A stretch of 19,594 nt of DNA from Nitrospiraceae bacterium. Lineage in GTDB: Bacteria > Nitrospirota > Thermodesulfovibrionia > UBA6902. Below, in pieces: positions 1-7,420 of the stretch. Position 1 is the stretch's first letter, and each line of letters begins with the position of its first letter. Under the pieces are notes generated by a model. That model did not search any database, had not been told where the DNA came from, and was given only the letters and a program-made list of their open reading frames with translations. The stretch covers positions 1,229,251-1,248,844 of the forward strand of contig CP070644.1 in the NCBI GenBank assembly GCA_020354155.1, in the 5' to 3' direction. The position numbers and the translations under genes are program-made.

Positions 1-267
1 TGATTCTTTAAGGTTCGTTCCTGAGTTAATCGCGCCAACAACATCAGCCTGAACGCCCGCCATACGATATTCTATTTCCCTGAATTCGAGCTGTATGCCC
101 CTGAGATTATCCAGGGGAATAACGTTCTTCAAATAAATATTCTCCAGTGTGTCCACCTGCCTTTTCCCTGTGAAAATAGACCAGGCTATAAGTGTGACTC
201 CCATCAATAGGCCGGCAGCAATAATTGCTATAACCTTATGTGTAATTCTTACCTGTTGAAAAATCAT
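1..267 (-). CDS. Methyl-accepting chemotaxis protein, N-terminal part (cut by window edge)
   Basis: This is the first 89 codons of a chemoreceptor that runs off the left edge with no stop. The start ATG at 267 follows a GGGGTG ribosome-binding-like stretch. A basic start is followed by a hydrophobic segment at about residues 12-33 (transmembrane helix 1). The start of a four-helix-bundle-type periplasmic sensor domain follows, including IPLDNLRGIQLEFREIEYRM. That region closely parallels [20 protein letters not shown] in the receptor at 1050-2813, so the two are paralogues. HAMP and signalling domains would lie outside the window. Transcription should start from the sigma-28 promoter at 363-389, giving a leader of about 90 nt. 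The family identity rests on the paralogue match and is fairly secure; the ligand is unknown. Confidence 0.82.
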   Translation of the reverse strand, partial: MIFQQVRITHKVIAIIAAGLLMGVTLIAWSIFTGKRQVDTLENIYLKNVIPLDNLRGIQLEFREIEYRMAGVQADVVGAINSGTNLKES

Positions 268-318
268 TTGCACCCCGGAAAACTGTTCAATACAACTGAT
301 CCCCTGACACTCCTTTTG

Positions 319-332
319 TAGGGAAACCCCTA
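319..332. promoter_or_regulatory. Palindrome in the chemoreceptor leader
   Basis: TAGGG-AAAC-CCCTA is a perfect 5-bp inverted repeat. It lies between the sigma-28 promoter and the start codon of the receptor at 1-267, so it could be an RNA hairpin or a protein-binding site. No equivalent is seen in the leader of the second receptor. The function is unknown. Confidence 0.3.
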
Positions 333-362
333 ACTGTACATCGGGGATGGTCCATACAGGGC

Positions 363-389
363 TTATCGTCATTTTCTGGAAAAACTTTA
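363..389 (-). promoter_or_regulatory. Sigma-28 (FliA) promoter for the truncated chemoreceptor
   Basis: Read on the minus strand, TAAAGTTT is followed by exactly 11 nt and then GACGATAA. The FliA consensus is TAAAGTTT-N11-GCCGATAA, so the -35 matches 8/8 and the -10 matches 7/8. It sits about 95 nt upstream of the receptor start at 267. It indicates that the receptor is expressed with the late flagellar regulon. Confidence 0.85.
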
Positions 390-478
390 ATGAACAAAAA
401 TGGACAGTTATCTATCTAATAAGAGTTCTCATGTGATTCCGGATGGTTGCCTGCTGAGGACCTCTCAATAGATTTGAT

Positions 479-515
479 AAAAAAAAGGCCATTCCTGCAA
501 TAGACAGGAACGACC
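479..515 (-). terminator. Rho-independent terminator after the rhodanese gene
   Basis: On the minus strand an 11-bp stem (GGTCGTTCCTG paired with CAGGAATGGCC, including two G-U pairs) encloses a 7-nt loop. A run of eight T follows. It begins about 25 nt past the rhodanese stop codon and separates that gene from the next chemoreceptor, which therefore needs its own promoter. Confidence 0.88.
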
Positions 516-539
516 AGTCAACTGAATCTTTACGCAATC

Positions 540-986
540 TTATTCTACTGTATACCCTTTTTCCTGCCAGCCGGGGAACCCGTCCCTGAGCCAGTAAAGG
601 TTGGTATAGCCGTCCTTCGCAAGTCTTACGATACTCTTATAAGACTTCCAGCATTTGACGCCGTTGCAGTACACCACGATTGAGGCGTTTTTGTCAGAAG
701 GATATTTGCTCATATCCCACTTGTCCTTGGAAGGATCAAAGTCAACGGATTTTTCACTCTTCTCCTTGCATGGAACGGATATTGCGCCGGGAATATGACC
801 TTCCACATACTCACCCTTCTTCCGTGCGTCGAAGACCATGACCTTGCCTTCGTTCTGCTTGACCCACTCTGCATCAACAACAGTAGCTCCGTCAAGTGAT
901 TCAGGAGTCATGACCTTGGCTGCCATTGTCTGCCCTGCGATCAGGCAGAGAGACATTACCAGTAAAACAACCAATACCTTTTTCAT
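540..986 (-). CDS. Exported single-domain rhodanese
   Basis: This 148-aa protein is a secreted rhodanese-family sulfurtransferase. Residues 1-22 form a Sec signal peptide ending near TMA/AK, so it should act in the periplasm. The rhodanese fold covers about residues 35-147, with FDARKKGEYVEGHIPGA as the CH2A-like region. The active-site loop is CNGVKCWKSYKS, with C107 as the expected persulfide-forming cysteine and a second cysteine at C112. The ATG at 986 has a near-perfect AAAGGAGGT ribosome-binding site. The gene lies 63 nt downstream of the chemoreceptor at 1050-2813, with no clear terminator between, so it may share that receptor's sigma-28 transcript; a strong terminator follows at 479-515. 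The substrate is unknown; thiosulfate, polysulfide or a sulfur relay are options. Confidence 0.87.
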   Translation of the reverse strand: MKKVLVVLLVMSLCLIAGQTMAAKVMTPESLDGATVVDAEWVKQNEGKVMVFDARKKGEYVEGHIPGAISVPCKEKSEKSVDFDPSKDKWDMSKYPSDKNASIVVYCNGVKCWKSYKSIVRLAKDGYTNLYWLRDGFPGWQEKGYTVE

Positions 987-1049
987 CTTTACCTCCTTTG
1001 ATGAACTGTTCCAGACCTCACGGTCTATTAATAAAAACCAGCAGGCCGA

Positions 1050-2813
1050 TTAAACGGTTGCCTGTTGATTGTCCCCTGTATCAGCCAGCTGATGGGCATG
1101 CTCCGCCGTGTTCGTGCTTTCGTCGTTGCTTATGTCACTGACATATGTTCTATATCCTTCAGTCTGCAACTTTAACTTCGTTGACAGAGACACCAGTTCA
1201 TCTGATACACTTTTGACGTTTTCGGCAAGGACAAATGTCTGATTGACCATCTGTGAAGTCTGTTCCATTGATTTGTTTACCTGTTCTACCCCGGAAGACT
1301 GCTCTTCAGTGGCAGCCTCGATTCTATCCACTATATCCATGACATTTCTGCAGCTATCAACTATTTTATGGAGCGCTTCTTCTGTGGCGGTTGTTGTTTC
1401 AATCGCCTCGTCGGCCAGCTCCCTGCCTTTGTCCATACTTGAAATAACACTCTGTGTCTCTTTCTGGTTGGCCCTGATTTTCTTCCCTATTTCTTCTGTT
1501 GAATTGGTTGTTCGTTCTGCAAGTTTCTTGACCTCATCTGCTACAACGGCAAAGCCCCTGCCGTGCTCTCCTGCCCGGGCAGCCTCTATGGCGGCATTGA
1601 GGGCGAGGAGGTTGGTCTGGTCTGCTATGTCCTGTATTACAGAAACGATTTCCCCGATCTCTTCAGAACTCTTTCCGAGGTGAACGATTGCTTCAGAGGC
1701 ATCGGTGACACTGGTGACGAGCTTTGTGATACTTTCCTTTGTATGCTGACTGATCTCACTACCTTTCTGTGCCGAGTTGAAGGAATCCCTGGTTATCTGA
1801 GAGGCGTCAGTTGCATACTTCTCCACCTCAGCTGTTGTTTGCGACATTTCAGATGATGATGCTGCGATCTGATCAACATGGCTTCTCTGCTCATTTGAGC
1901 CGGTTACCATAAATTCTGCCACATCTGCAAGGCCGCCGGCGTGATTATAAAGTGTTTCAGACTCTTCTTTTATAAGACAAAAGAAATTGTTTAACTTATG
2001 TATCATGGCATTCAATTCTGAAGCCATTTCCCCCATCTCGTCTTGAGTGTTGAGATCCAATGTATACGTGAGGTCACCCTGCGCGACATGACGGGCTGCG
2101 GTCACAACAGTTGCGATTGGGCGGCTGATGGACCGAATGGTGAAGAATGCCAAGACAATAAAGAGCCCGATTATGGAAGTAGCTCCTACAGCAACAAATA
2201 TGCGTATCTTCTTAATAAGAGCCGTCCTGCTTTCGTAATAGTTTTTTACTTCACTTTCCTGAAATTTAACGATGTTCTCAATAGATTTAAACAGTAAAGG
2301 CTTGAAATCGAGCCATTCCTCATAAATATCCTCCATGGGGAGTGTATCCTCATCGTAGAATATTTTCATGTAGGCAGCTTCAATATCGCCTGACATTGCT
2401 TTGAAACCTTCGTAACCATCTTCAAATTTATCTTTATCAGCAAGTACTTCGTTCTGCGTTATTGTCTGACCTGCTTCTTTCCAGAGTTTGTCCAGTTCTT
2501 TAATAGATTGCTTGAAGTGATTGACAGAAGCTGTGGGGGTAACTATTTGTGCCATTGCACCACCCATTCTGAATTCGATCTCTCTGAATTTAAGCTGAAT
2601 CTGTCGTAACTGATCCAGGGGAATAAAATTATCCATATAAATGGCCTTCAGCGCGGTTATCTGCCGCTGCCCCATGATCACTCCGCCGCCGGCAAACAAC
2701 ACTAAAAATAAAGAACTCGCGGTAACCAGGACAAGGATCTTGTGCCGTATCTTGACCTTTGTGCATAATCCGTTGATCCTTGGACATATATGTTTTTTGA
2801 ACAGTGCCAGCAT
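1050..2813 (-). CDS. Methyl-accepting chemotaxis protein
   Basis: This 587-aa transmembrane chemoreceptor signals to CheA/CheW. Transmembrane helix 1 is at about residues 26-47 and a four-helix-bundle-type periplasmic sensor at about 48-203. Helix 2 is at about 205-226, followed by HAMP (SRPIATVV through [18 protein letters not shown]). The cytoplasmic coiled coil has the conserved hairpin around [20 protein letters not shown]. No C-terminal CheR-tethering pentapeptide is visible; the protein ends in a polar tail. The chosen start is ATG at 2813, preceded by GAAAGGGTGAGT. An in-frame TTG at 2849 would add 12 residues but has no ribosome-binding site. The sigma-28 promoter at 2885-2911 drives it. 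It is a paralogue of the receptor at 1-267, and the ligand cannot be inferred. Confidence 0.94.
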   Translation of the reverse strand: MLALFKKHICPRINGLCTKVKIRHKILVLVTASSLFLVLFAGGGVIMGQRQITALKAIYMDNFIPLDQLRQIQLKFREIEFRMGGAMAQIVTPTASVNHFKQSIKELDKLWKEAGQTITQNEVLADKDKFEDGYEGFKAMSGDIEAAYMKIFYDEDTLPMEDIYEEWLDFKPLLFKSIENIVKFQESEVKNYYESRTALIKKIRIFVAVGATSIIGLFIVLAFFTIRSISRPIATVVTAARHVAQGDLTYTLDLNTQDEMGEMASELNAMIHKLNNFFCLIKEESETLYNHAGGLADVAEFMVTGSNEQRSHVDQIAASSSEMSQTTAEVEKYATDASQITRDSFNSAQKGSEISQHTKESITKLVTSVTDASEAIVHLGKSSEEIGEIVSVIQDIADQTNLLALNAAIEAARAGEHGRGFAVVADEVKKLAERTTNSTEEIGKKIRANQKETQSVISSMDKGRELADEAIETTTATEEALHKIVDSCRNVMDIVDRIEAATEEQSSGVEQVNKSMEQTSQMVNQTFVLAENVKSVSDELVSLSTKLKLQTEGYRTYVSDISNDESTNTAEHAHQLADTGDNQQATV

Positions 2814-2884
2814 ACTCACCCTTTCATGCATGTCAGACAAGCTACGCAACTCAATATAAATCAGCTTGGCAGTATAGTTTTATA

Positions 2885-2911
2885 GTATCGGCAAGCCGGA
2901 AAATAACTTTA
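2885..2911 (-). promoter_or_regulatory. Sigma-28 (FliA) promoter for the chemoreceptor at 1050-2813
   Basis: Read on the minus strand, TAAAGTTA, 11 nt, then GCCGATAC. Each half matches the FliA consensus (TAAAGTTT-N11-GCCGATAA) at 7 of 8 positions with the exact spacer. It lies about 70 nt upstream of the start at 2813 and repeats the arrangement at 363-389. Confidence 0.84.
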
Positions 2912-2989
2912 ATGAGAGCATAAAAAATAGTTATGGGATATGAATGAAGCTATGTGGTGATGGGCATTAGAGCGGATATAAAAGAGAAT

Positions 2990-3799
2990 TTACTGATAAG
3001 TCAAAATCTTTATTTGAAACAGACTGGGCCAGAGCTTGCCGGTCACAAAAAGTCTGTCACCTCCATGATCATAGGCTATACCATTAAGGACCTTCTTTTT
3101 CCTGTCGCCTCCGGCAATAATGGCAAGCCCTTCCAGGTCGATCCATCCTGCTACCGCACCTGTAGCAGGAGATATGATCGCAATGCGGTAGCTTTGCCAG
3201 ATGTTGGCATAGATTAATCCGTTCACGTACTCAAGTTCGTTCAGCCTGGTAACAGGACCCTTCGCATCATGGACCTGAATTGTGCTGATATGTTTGAAGG
3301 TATCCGGATCCAGCACATACAGGGTCGATGTGCCATCACTCATTATAAGGTTCCTGCCGTCATGGGTAATGCCCCAGCCCTCAATCTGATAATCAAAGGT
3401 TCTGACCTGTTTAAAGCTCTCCCCCTCATAGACGAAGCCCTTGCCGGATTTCCAGGTCAGCTGGATGATTCTATCATTATGCTTTGTTATCCCTTCTCCA
3501 AAATATTTATCCGGAAGTCTGTGACGCTGTACTATCGTGCCTGTTTCAAGATTGATTTTACGGAGTTCAGATTTTCCGTATAATCCCGTACCTTCATAGA
3601 GGAAACCATTCTCATAGATGAGACCCTGAGTAAATGCTGAGGGGTCATGGGGGTAAAGATTTACTATGTTGTAAGTGTAGACCGGTATGTCAGCGGTCCT
3701 CTGCCTGTCTGATTTATCGGATACATCAGCACATGCTGCAACTGCATGTACAAGCAGAAGTGATAACACAATTGCTATCCTGAATTTATTCCTCTTCAT
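2990..3799 (-). CDS. Glutamine cyclotransferase (glutaminyl-peptide cyclotransferase), probable lipoprotein
   Basis: This 269-aa protein matches the plant/bacterial-type glutamine cyclotransferase family, beta-propeller enzymes that convert N-terminal glutamine to pyroglutamate. Family signatures run in order: YPHDPSAFTQGLIY, LYEGTGLYGKSELRKI, FGEGITKHNDRIIQLTWKSG, EGWGITHDG, MSDGTSTLYVLDP, RLNELEYVNGLIYANIW and LNGIAYD. The start chosen is ATG at 3799, with GGTGAG just upstream. It gives a clean signal peptide ending in a lipobox-like VAAC (C23), suggesting membrane anchoring. Another start at 3826 would add nine residues and weaken the signal peptide. The first 14 nt overlap the end of the protease gene at 3786-4718, so the two are probably translationally coupled. 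The physiological substrate is unknown. Confidence 0.88.
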   Translation of the reverse strand: MKRNKFRIAIVLSLLLVHAVAACADVSDKSDRQRTADIPVYTYNIVNLYPHDPSAFTQGLIYENGFLYEGTGLYGKSELRKINLETGTIVQRHRLPDKYFGEGITKHNDRIIQLTWKSGKGFVYEGESFKQVRTFDYQIEGWGITHDGRNLIMSDGTSTLYVLDPDTFKHISTIQVHDAKGPVTRLNELEYVNGLIYANIWQSYRIAIISPATGAVAGWIDLEGLAIIAGGDRKKKVLNGIAYDHGGDRLFVTGKLWPSLFQIKILTYQ

Positions 3800-4718
3800 C
3801 CTGCTCACCAAATTCGTCTTCATCATCTTTATATTGGCTTTTTCTTATCTGAAATTTTATAAAGCCGTACACCAGTATAATTGCTGTAAAGGCAAAAAGG
3901 AATTGATATATATGACTGCTCACATAGATCAACCATGTGTTTCTTGTCCTGAGATAATCATGCCAGTCATCTTCAAGTTTAACGACTGATACTGAAAGGG
4001 AATCCTGAACAGCGCGAGCCGGGCTGTCTCCCTTCCGCAGGCCATTCAGGATACTTATGATCCCCTCTCTCCCATACTCTTTTACAATGTATTCTACAAT
4101 ACTTTTACTTTCTTCATAGGCAAGGTTCATGAGCTTTTCATCTTGCGGGAATCTCCGCTGCAGACTGCTGAGAGGAAGAAGCCTTCGGGAGAGTATTGCC
4201 TCTTTGAGCACATTTCTGTTTTCAACTATCATGATTTCTGCTATACCGTCACTGGCCCATTGTGAGATTCCTTCATTCAGCCATCTCGGCAGGGTCCCGT
4301 CACCGACATAGTTGTGAAGAAAGAGGTGGCACAATTCATGTTTTAAGGTCACTGCAAGGGAAAAAGGATAGGTCTTCATTTTTGAGTTATCAATGACTAT
4401 ACGGTTTTCTGCCGATATGGCAACAGCAACAACAGGGCCTTTGATGACTGAGTCCTGAAACCTTTTCTCAGATTTAATCAACTGAACGGTAGGCCTGAAA
4501 TCAATGTCTGCACCGAAGGTTGCTTCGATCTCCGACTTAACGGTAGGGTATATCTTCTGAACAGTGGCAGCCACTTTGTGCAATGACCGTTCGTAGCGAA
4601 TGGTAAGAAGCTCGTTCTCAAGGATGCCGGTCTCTTCTGCGGATAGAGTGAATGGCAGAATGAGCATAAGAAGGATTATGAATAGCTGCATGTTCTTTTT
4701 ATACTGCATAAAGACCAT
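3786..4718 (-). CDS. Membrane-anchored gluzincin-type metalloprotease (peptidase MA-like)
   Basis: This 310-aa protein has an N-terminal signal peptide (about residues 10-27). An extracytoplasmic domain follows, with the zinc motif HELCH (H127, E128, H131) and the downstream PRWLNEGISQWASDG, in which E149 is the likely third zinc ligand. This HExxH...NEG pattern fits the peptidase-MA/gluzincin group. One transmembrane helix lies near the C terminus (about 258-282) with a very acidic cytoplasmic tail (DDEDEFGEQDEEE). The start is uncertain: ATG at 4718 is the longest option, ATG at 4691 gives a tighter signal peptide, and neither has a good ribosome-binding site. It overlaps the glutamine cyclotransferase gene, so the two may act together on exported proteins. 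No substrate can be named. Confidence 0.8.
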   Translation of the reverse strand: MVFMQYKKNMQLFIILLMLILPFTLSAEETGILENELLTIRYERSLHKVAATVQKIYPTVKSEIEATFGADIDFRPTVQLIKSEKRFQDSVIKGPVVAVAISAENRIVIDNSKMKTYPFSLAVTLKHELCHLFLHNYVGDGTLPRWLNEGISQWASDGIAEIMIVENRNVLKEAILSRRLLPLSSLQRRFPQDEKLMNLAYEESKSIVEYIVKEYGREGIISILNGLRKGDSPARAVQDSLSVSVVKLEDDWHDYLRTRNTWLIYVSSHIYQFLFAFTAIILVYGFIKFQIRKSQYKDDEDEFGEQDEEE

Positions 4719-4805
4719 AAAGCAGGTAGAGTGCTGCGAAAACAGAATTGCGAGACCATAGGTAGAGATATCTGCAATGCGTTATCACTGTAATGAGATT
4801 TATAC

Positions 4806-4854
4806 CATTGTCAGGCAAAGGAAGTCCTGCCTGCCGGCAGGCAGGTCGACAATG
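4806..4854. repeat. Nested palindromic repeat with 20-bp GC-rich core
   Basis: The core CCTGCCTGCCGGCAGGCAGG (4826-4845) is a perfect 20-bp palindrome. Outer arms CATTGTC (4806-4812) and GACAATG (4848-4854) extend the inverted repeat. No T-run follows on either strand, so it is not a typical terminator. A copy differing at one base lies at 7329-7348, which makes it a dispersed intergenic repeat. Confidence 0.75.
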
Positions 4855-4911
4855 AATTGTTTCCAATGCCTGCATTATTGAGCTAATTCAGGGAAAGAAA
4901 AAATGAGTTTA

Positions 4912-5862
4912 CTAAGATTTAAGCCAGTCATATTTTGCACGTTTTCTGTGACGAATGAATTTCTCGGCAGAGAGGGCGGCCATACTCCCAAAGGCGGCTG
5001 CAATAACGACCTGCCTCACTTCCGAACATGATACATCTCCTGCTGCAAAAACTCCGGGTATCGATGTCTCCATGGTTCTGTGAGTGATGATACATGATTT
5101 ATCACTGAGGGATAGAGAAGAGGAGAGGAAGTCCACGACGGGCTGTGTTCCATAGAGATAGACAAAAACTCCATCCATGGGGATTTGCTGTTCTTCTTCT
5201 GTTTCGATATTTTTTATTTTAATTTTTTTGACAAAGTCATCACCGTCAATAGAGACGACCCTGTGTCCTGTTATGATTTTTACTTTATCCGTATTCAGCT
5301 CTGTCTCATAGGACTGGATATCCAGTTCCTTTGACGGGGCTATGAGATAGACTGTCTTTGCAAATCCTGTCAACAGGCCTGCCTCCTTGACTGCCTCCTC
5401 TGAGTCACCGATAACACAGACCTGAAGGTCTTTATAGAATGCTGCATCACAAACAGCGCAGTAACTTACGCCTTTGCCGAGAAACTCTCCTTCGCCGGGG
5501 ATAGAAGGCTTTCTGCCCATCGAGCCTGTCGCTATAATGACAGTCTTCCCTTTGTAGGTTTTGTCTATCCCCTGTACTTCCTTGATCTCCTGATCGATAG
5601 CAACTCCCACGACCTGCATTTCAACATACTCTGCACCGAACTTGATAGCCTGATTGCGGAACAGATCGAGGAGTTCACTGCCTGAGACAGGCTCAACAAG
5701 GCCGGGATAGTTCTCAATCTTGCTGGTATAGGCAAGGGCCCCGGCAGTGGGGGATTTGTCAAGGACGACGGTCTTCAGGTTGGAGCGTGATGCATACTGG
5801 GCAGCGCTCAATCCTGCCGGCCCGCCCCCGATAATGATGACATCATAGAGTTCGTCGCTCAT
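4912..5862 (-). CDS. Thioredoxin-reductase-like FAD protein lacking canonical NADPH motifs
   Basis: This 316-aa protein has the length and layout of low-molecular-weight thioredoxin reductase. The FAD-binding GGGPAGLSAA is at residues 12-21, the redox motif CAVC at C135-C138 and the second FAD motif AAGDV near residue 273. It should transfer electrons to thioredoxin or a related dithiol protein. The nucleotide domain is atypical. Where NADPH-dependent enzymes have GxGxxA, this one has GDSEEA (152-157). The HRRxxxR motif that binds the NADPH 2'-phosphate is replaced by IAPSKELD. Similar losses are known in ferredoxin-dependent flavin thioredoxin reductases and some archaeal enzymes, so the electron donor may not be NADPH. 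The start ATG at 5862 follows GAGAGG. Naming it trxB would overstate the evidence. Confidence 0.85.
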   Translation of the reverse strand: MSDELYDVIIIGGGPAGLSAAQYASRSNLKTVVLDKSPTAGALAYTSKIENYPGLVEPVSGSELLDLFRNQAIKFGAEYVEMQVVGVAIDQEIKEVQGIDKTYKGKTVIIATGSMGRKPSIPGEGEFLGKGVSYCAVCDAAFYKDLQVCVIGDSEEAVKEAGLLTGFAKTVYLIAPSKELDIQSYETELNTDKVKIITGHRVVSIDGDDFVKKIKIKNIETEEEQQIPMDGVFVYLYGTQPVVDFLSSSLSLSDKSCIITHRTMETSIPGVFAAGDVSCSEVRQVVIAAAFGSMAALSAEKFIRHRKRAKYDWLKS

Positions 5863-5967
5863 GGTCAGCCTCTCTGATAAGTAGAATATATCGATATTGT
5901 ATCAGATTCTTAAAAAGGCAGCAGACAAGAGGGGGAAACTTCCTGAAGGGAAATGCCCCCGCGGCAC

Positions 5968-7281
5968 TTACACATTCACATGCAGCATTGGCATGCCGAG
6001 ACGCTGTCTCCGGTTTTCACCCCTGAAGAGACTGTTCTTCCGCATGGCGGTATCCCCCCTGTCCCCGTCGTGCTGCATCTGCAGTTTTGCAGGCAGGCTT
6101 GAGGCATGCTGGACTGTGTGTTTGCCGAAGCGTGCTGAGAGTTCATCAACGGAATGATAGAGCTTTTCAATCTTTTCTATCCGTGCAGGGTCGTCAAAGA
6201 GCGTGAACTGCACCCTGCTCTCCGGCTCCAGTCCCCCGAGGACAACGCCTGTCAGACGGTAGGGGATGGTGGATTCATAAATCTGATCAAAGCCCTTCCT
6301 GAGGGAGTCAAAAAGCTCGGCCGGATAGGAGGTGGCCCGGCTCAGTTTCAGCTCAACGCCAATGCTTCTGAAGTCTTTTTTCCTGAGAAAGAGGATAAGC
6401 TTTTTTGCTGCCAGCCCGTAGCGCCGTGCCTTTATACATGCATTTTCCAGGTTCTTAGAAAGCTGGGCAAAGACAAACTCCCTGTCTGTGGAGGGCGGGG
6501 TGAAGGTCTTTGTCTTGCTGATAGACTGGTAGGTGCTCTTTGATTCTGCAGTTACAGGATAGACACTTATCCCATTGAGTTCGCACCATATCTCCTGATG
6601 GGGGCGGGTAAAATGTTTTTTTACAAACTGCTTATCTTTTCGTGCAAAGGCAAGGGCAGTTCTGATACCCAGCTTGTTCATGAATGCCGATGTGTTCGGC
6701 CCGATACCCCAGACCTTTTCCACAGGCAGTCTGTCCAGGTAGCGGTGAATGTCCCTGCCCGGTATCACCGTAAGGCCGTGAGGTTTGTTGTATTTTGATC
6801 CCGCCTTTGCCAGGACTTTTGAAAGGCTTACGCCGATTGAGACAGTAATGCCCAGTTCCCTGTGGACCGTTGCCTGTATCTGTTCAGCGATCCTGCCATA
6901 GGAGCTGTGGAATTTTCTTCGAAGACCGGTGAGGTCAACAAAGGCCTCGTCTATTGAATACTCTTCCACGTCAGGTGAGAATCGTCTCAGTATTTCAAAC
7001 ATGCGGACAGAGAAGAGGCTGTATGTCTCATAATCAGAGGGCATTGCGATGATGTCAGGACAGATCTTTTTTGCGTCTACCAGGCCCATTGCCCTTGTAA
7101 TGCCCCGTGCCTTTGCCTCGTAACTGGCGGCAGCAACAATTCCGCGCTCCTTGCCGGTGATAACAGGTTTGCCCCGCAGTTCAGGGTGGATTGCCTGCTC
7201 ACAGGCTGCAAAAAAGGCGTCGGCATCCATATGGAGAATGGCTTGCGGCCAGGAACCTATTGTCAATGGCTGATCGGTCAT
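5968..7281 (-). CDS. dinB: DNA polymerase IV (Y-family translesion polymerase)
   Basis: This 437-aa protein performs error-prone synthesis past DNA lesions. The palm motifs are clear: HMDADAFFAACEQ near residue 17 (first catalytic Asp) and YSIDEAFVDL near residue 110 (Asp-Glu pair). VSIGVSLSKVLAKAGSKYNKPHG and VWGIGPNTSAFMNKLGI follow as the thumb and helix-hairpin-helix parts. The little-finger domain leads to QFTLFDD near residue 360, a good match to a beta-clamp-binding motif. The last ~70 residues are polar and include an Arg-rich tail beyond the usual family length. No ribosome-binding site is visible before ATG 7281. It lies downstream of lexA, fitting SOS control by location, but no GAAC-N4-GTTC operator is present in its own upstream gap. 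Confidence 0.92.
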   Translation of the reverse strand: MTDQPLTIGSWPQAILHMDADAFFAACEQAIHPELRGKPVITGKERGIVAAASYEAKARGITRAMGLVDAKKICPDIIAMPSDYETYSLFSVRMFEILRRFSPDVEEYSIDEAFVDLTGLRRKFHSSYGRIAEQIQATVHRELGITVSIGVSLSKVLAKAGSKYNKPHGLTVIPGRDIHRYLDRLPVEKVWGIGPNTSAFMNKLGIRTALAFARKDKQFVKKHFTRPHQEIWCELNGISVYPVTAESKSTYQSISKTKTFTPPSTDREFVFAQLSKNLENACIKARRYGLAAKKLILFLRKKDFRSIGVELKLSRATSYPAELFDSLRKGFDQIYESTIPYRLTGVVLGGLEPESRVQFTLFDDPARIEKIEKLYHSVDELSARFGKHTVQHASSLPAKLQMQHDGDRGDTAMRKNSLFRGENRRQRLGMPMLHVNV

Positions 7282-7291
7282 AGTATTTAAA

Positions 7292-7407
7292 AGGATTCAA
7301 GTGGTCAAGGAGTCAAGCCTGCCTGCCGCCTGCCTGCCGGTAGGCAGGGCAGACAGGGATTCCAGTGAATGGATTGAAAAATAGTTTCACTGGAACCCTT
7401 GAATCCT
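7292..7407. repeat. Inverted-repeat element between lexA and dinB
   Basis: The gap is bounded by AGGATTCAAG (7292-7301) and its exact complement CTTGAATCCT (7398-7407). Allowing two mismatches extends the arms to 15 bp. Inside, TTCCAGTGAA (7360-7369) pairs with TTCACTGGAA (7386-7395), and a near-perfect 20-bp palindrome sits at 7329-7348. The element resembles a small non-autonomous mobile repeat or a decayed pair of repeats. No clear target duplication is seen. It has no T-tract typical of a terminator. Confidence 0.6.
7329..7348. repeat. Second copy of the 20-bp GC-rich palindrome
   Basis: CCTGCCTGCCGGTAGGCAGG differs at one base from the perfect palindrome at 4826-4845. A partial direct repeat of its left half (GCCTGCCTGCC) precedes it. 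It lies inside the inverted-repeat element at 7292-7407. Confidence 0.75.
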
Positions 7408-7420
7408 CGAACCCTATTAT

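Noticed and set aside
2814..2849. Longer chemoreceptor start at TTG 2849
   Set aside because: No ribosome-binding site, while ATG 2813 has GGGTGAG in the right place and gives a normal N terminus before helix 1.
6154..6543. 129-aa plus-strand ORF opposite dinB
   Set aside because: Antisense to the dinB little-finger region and without any recognisable motif.
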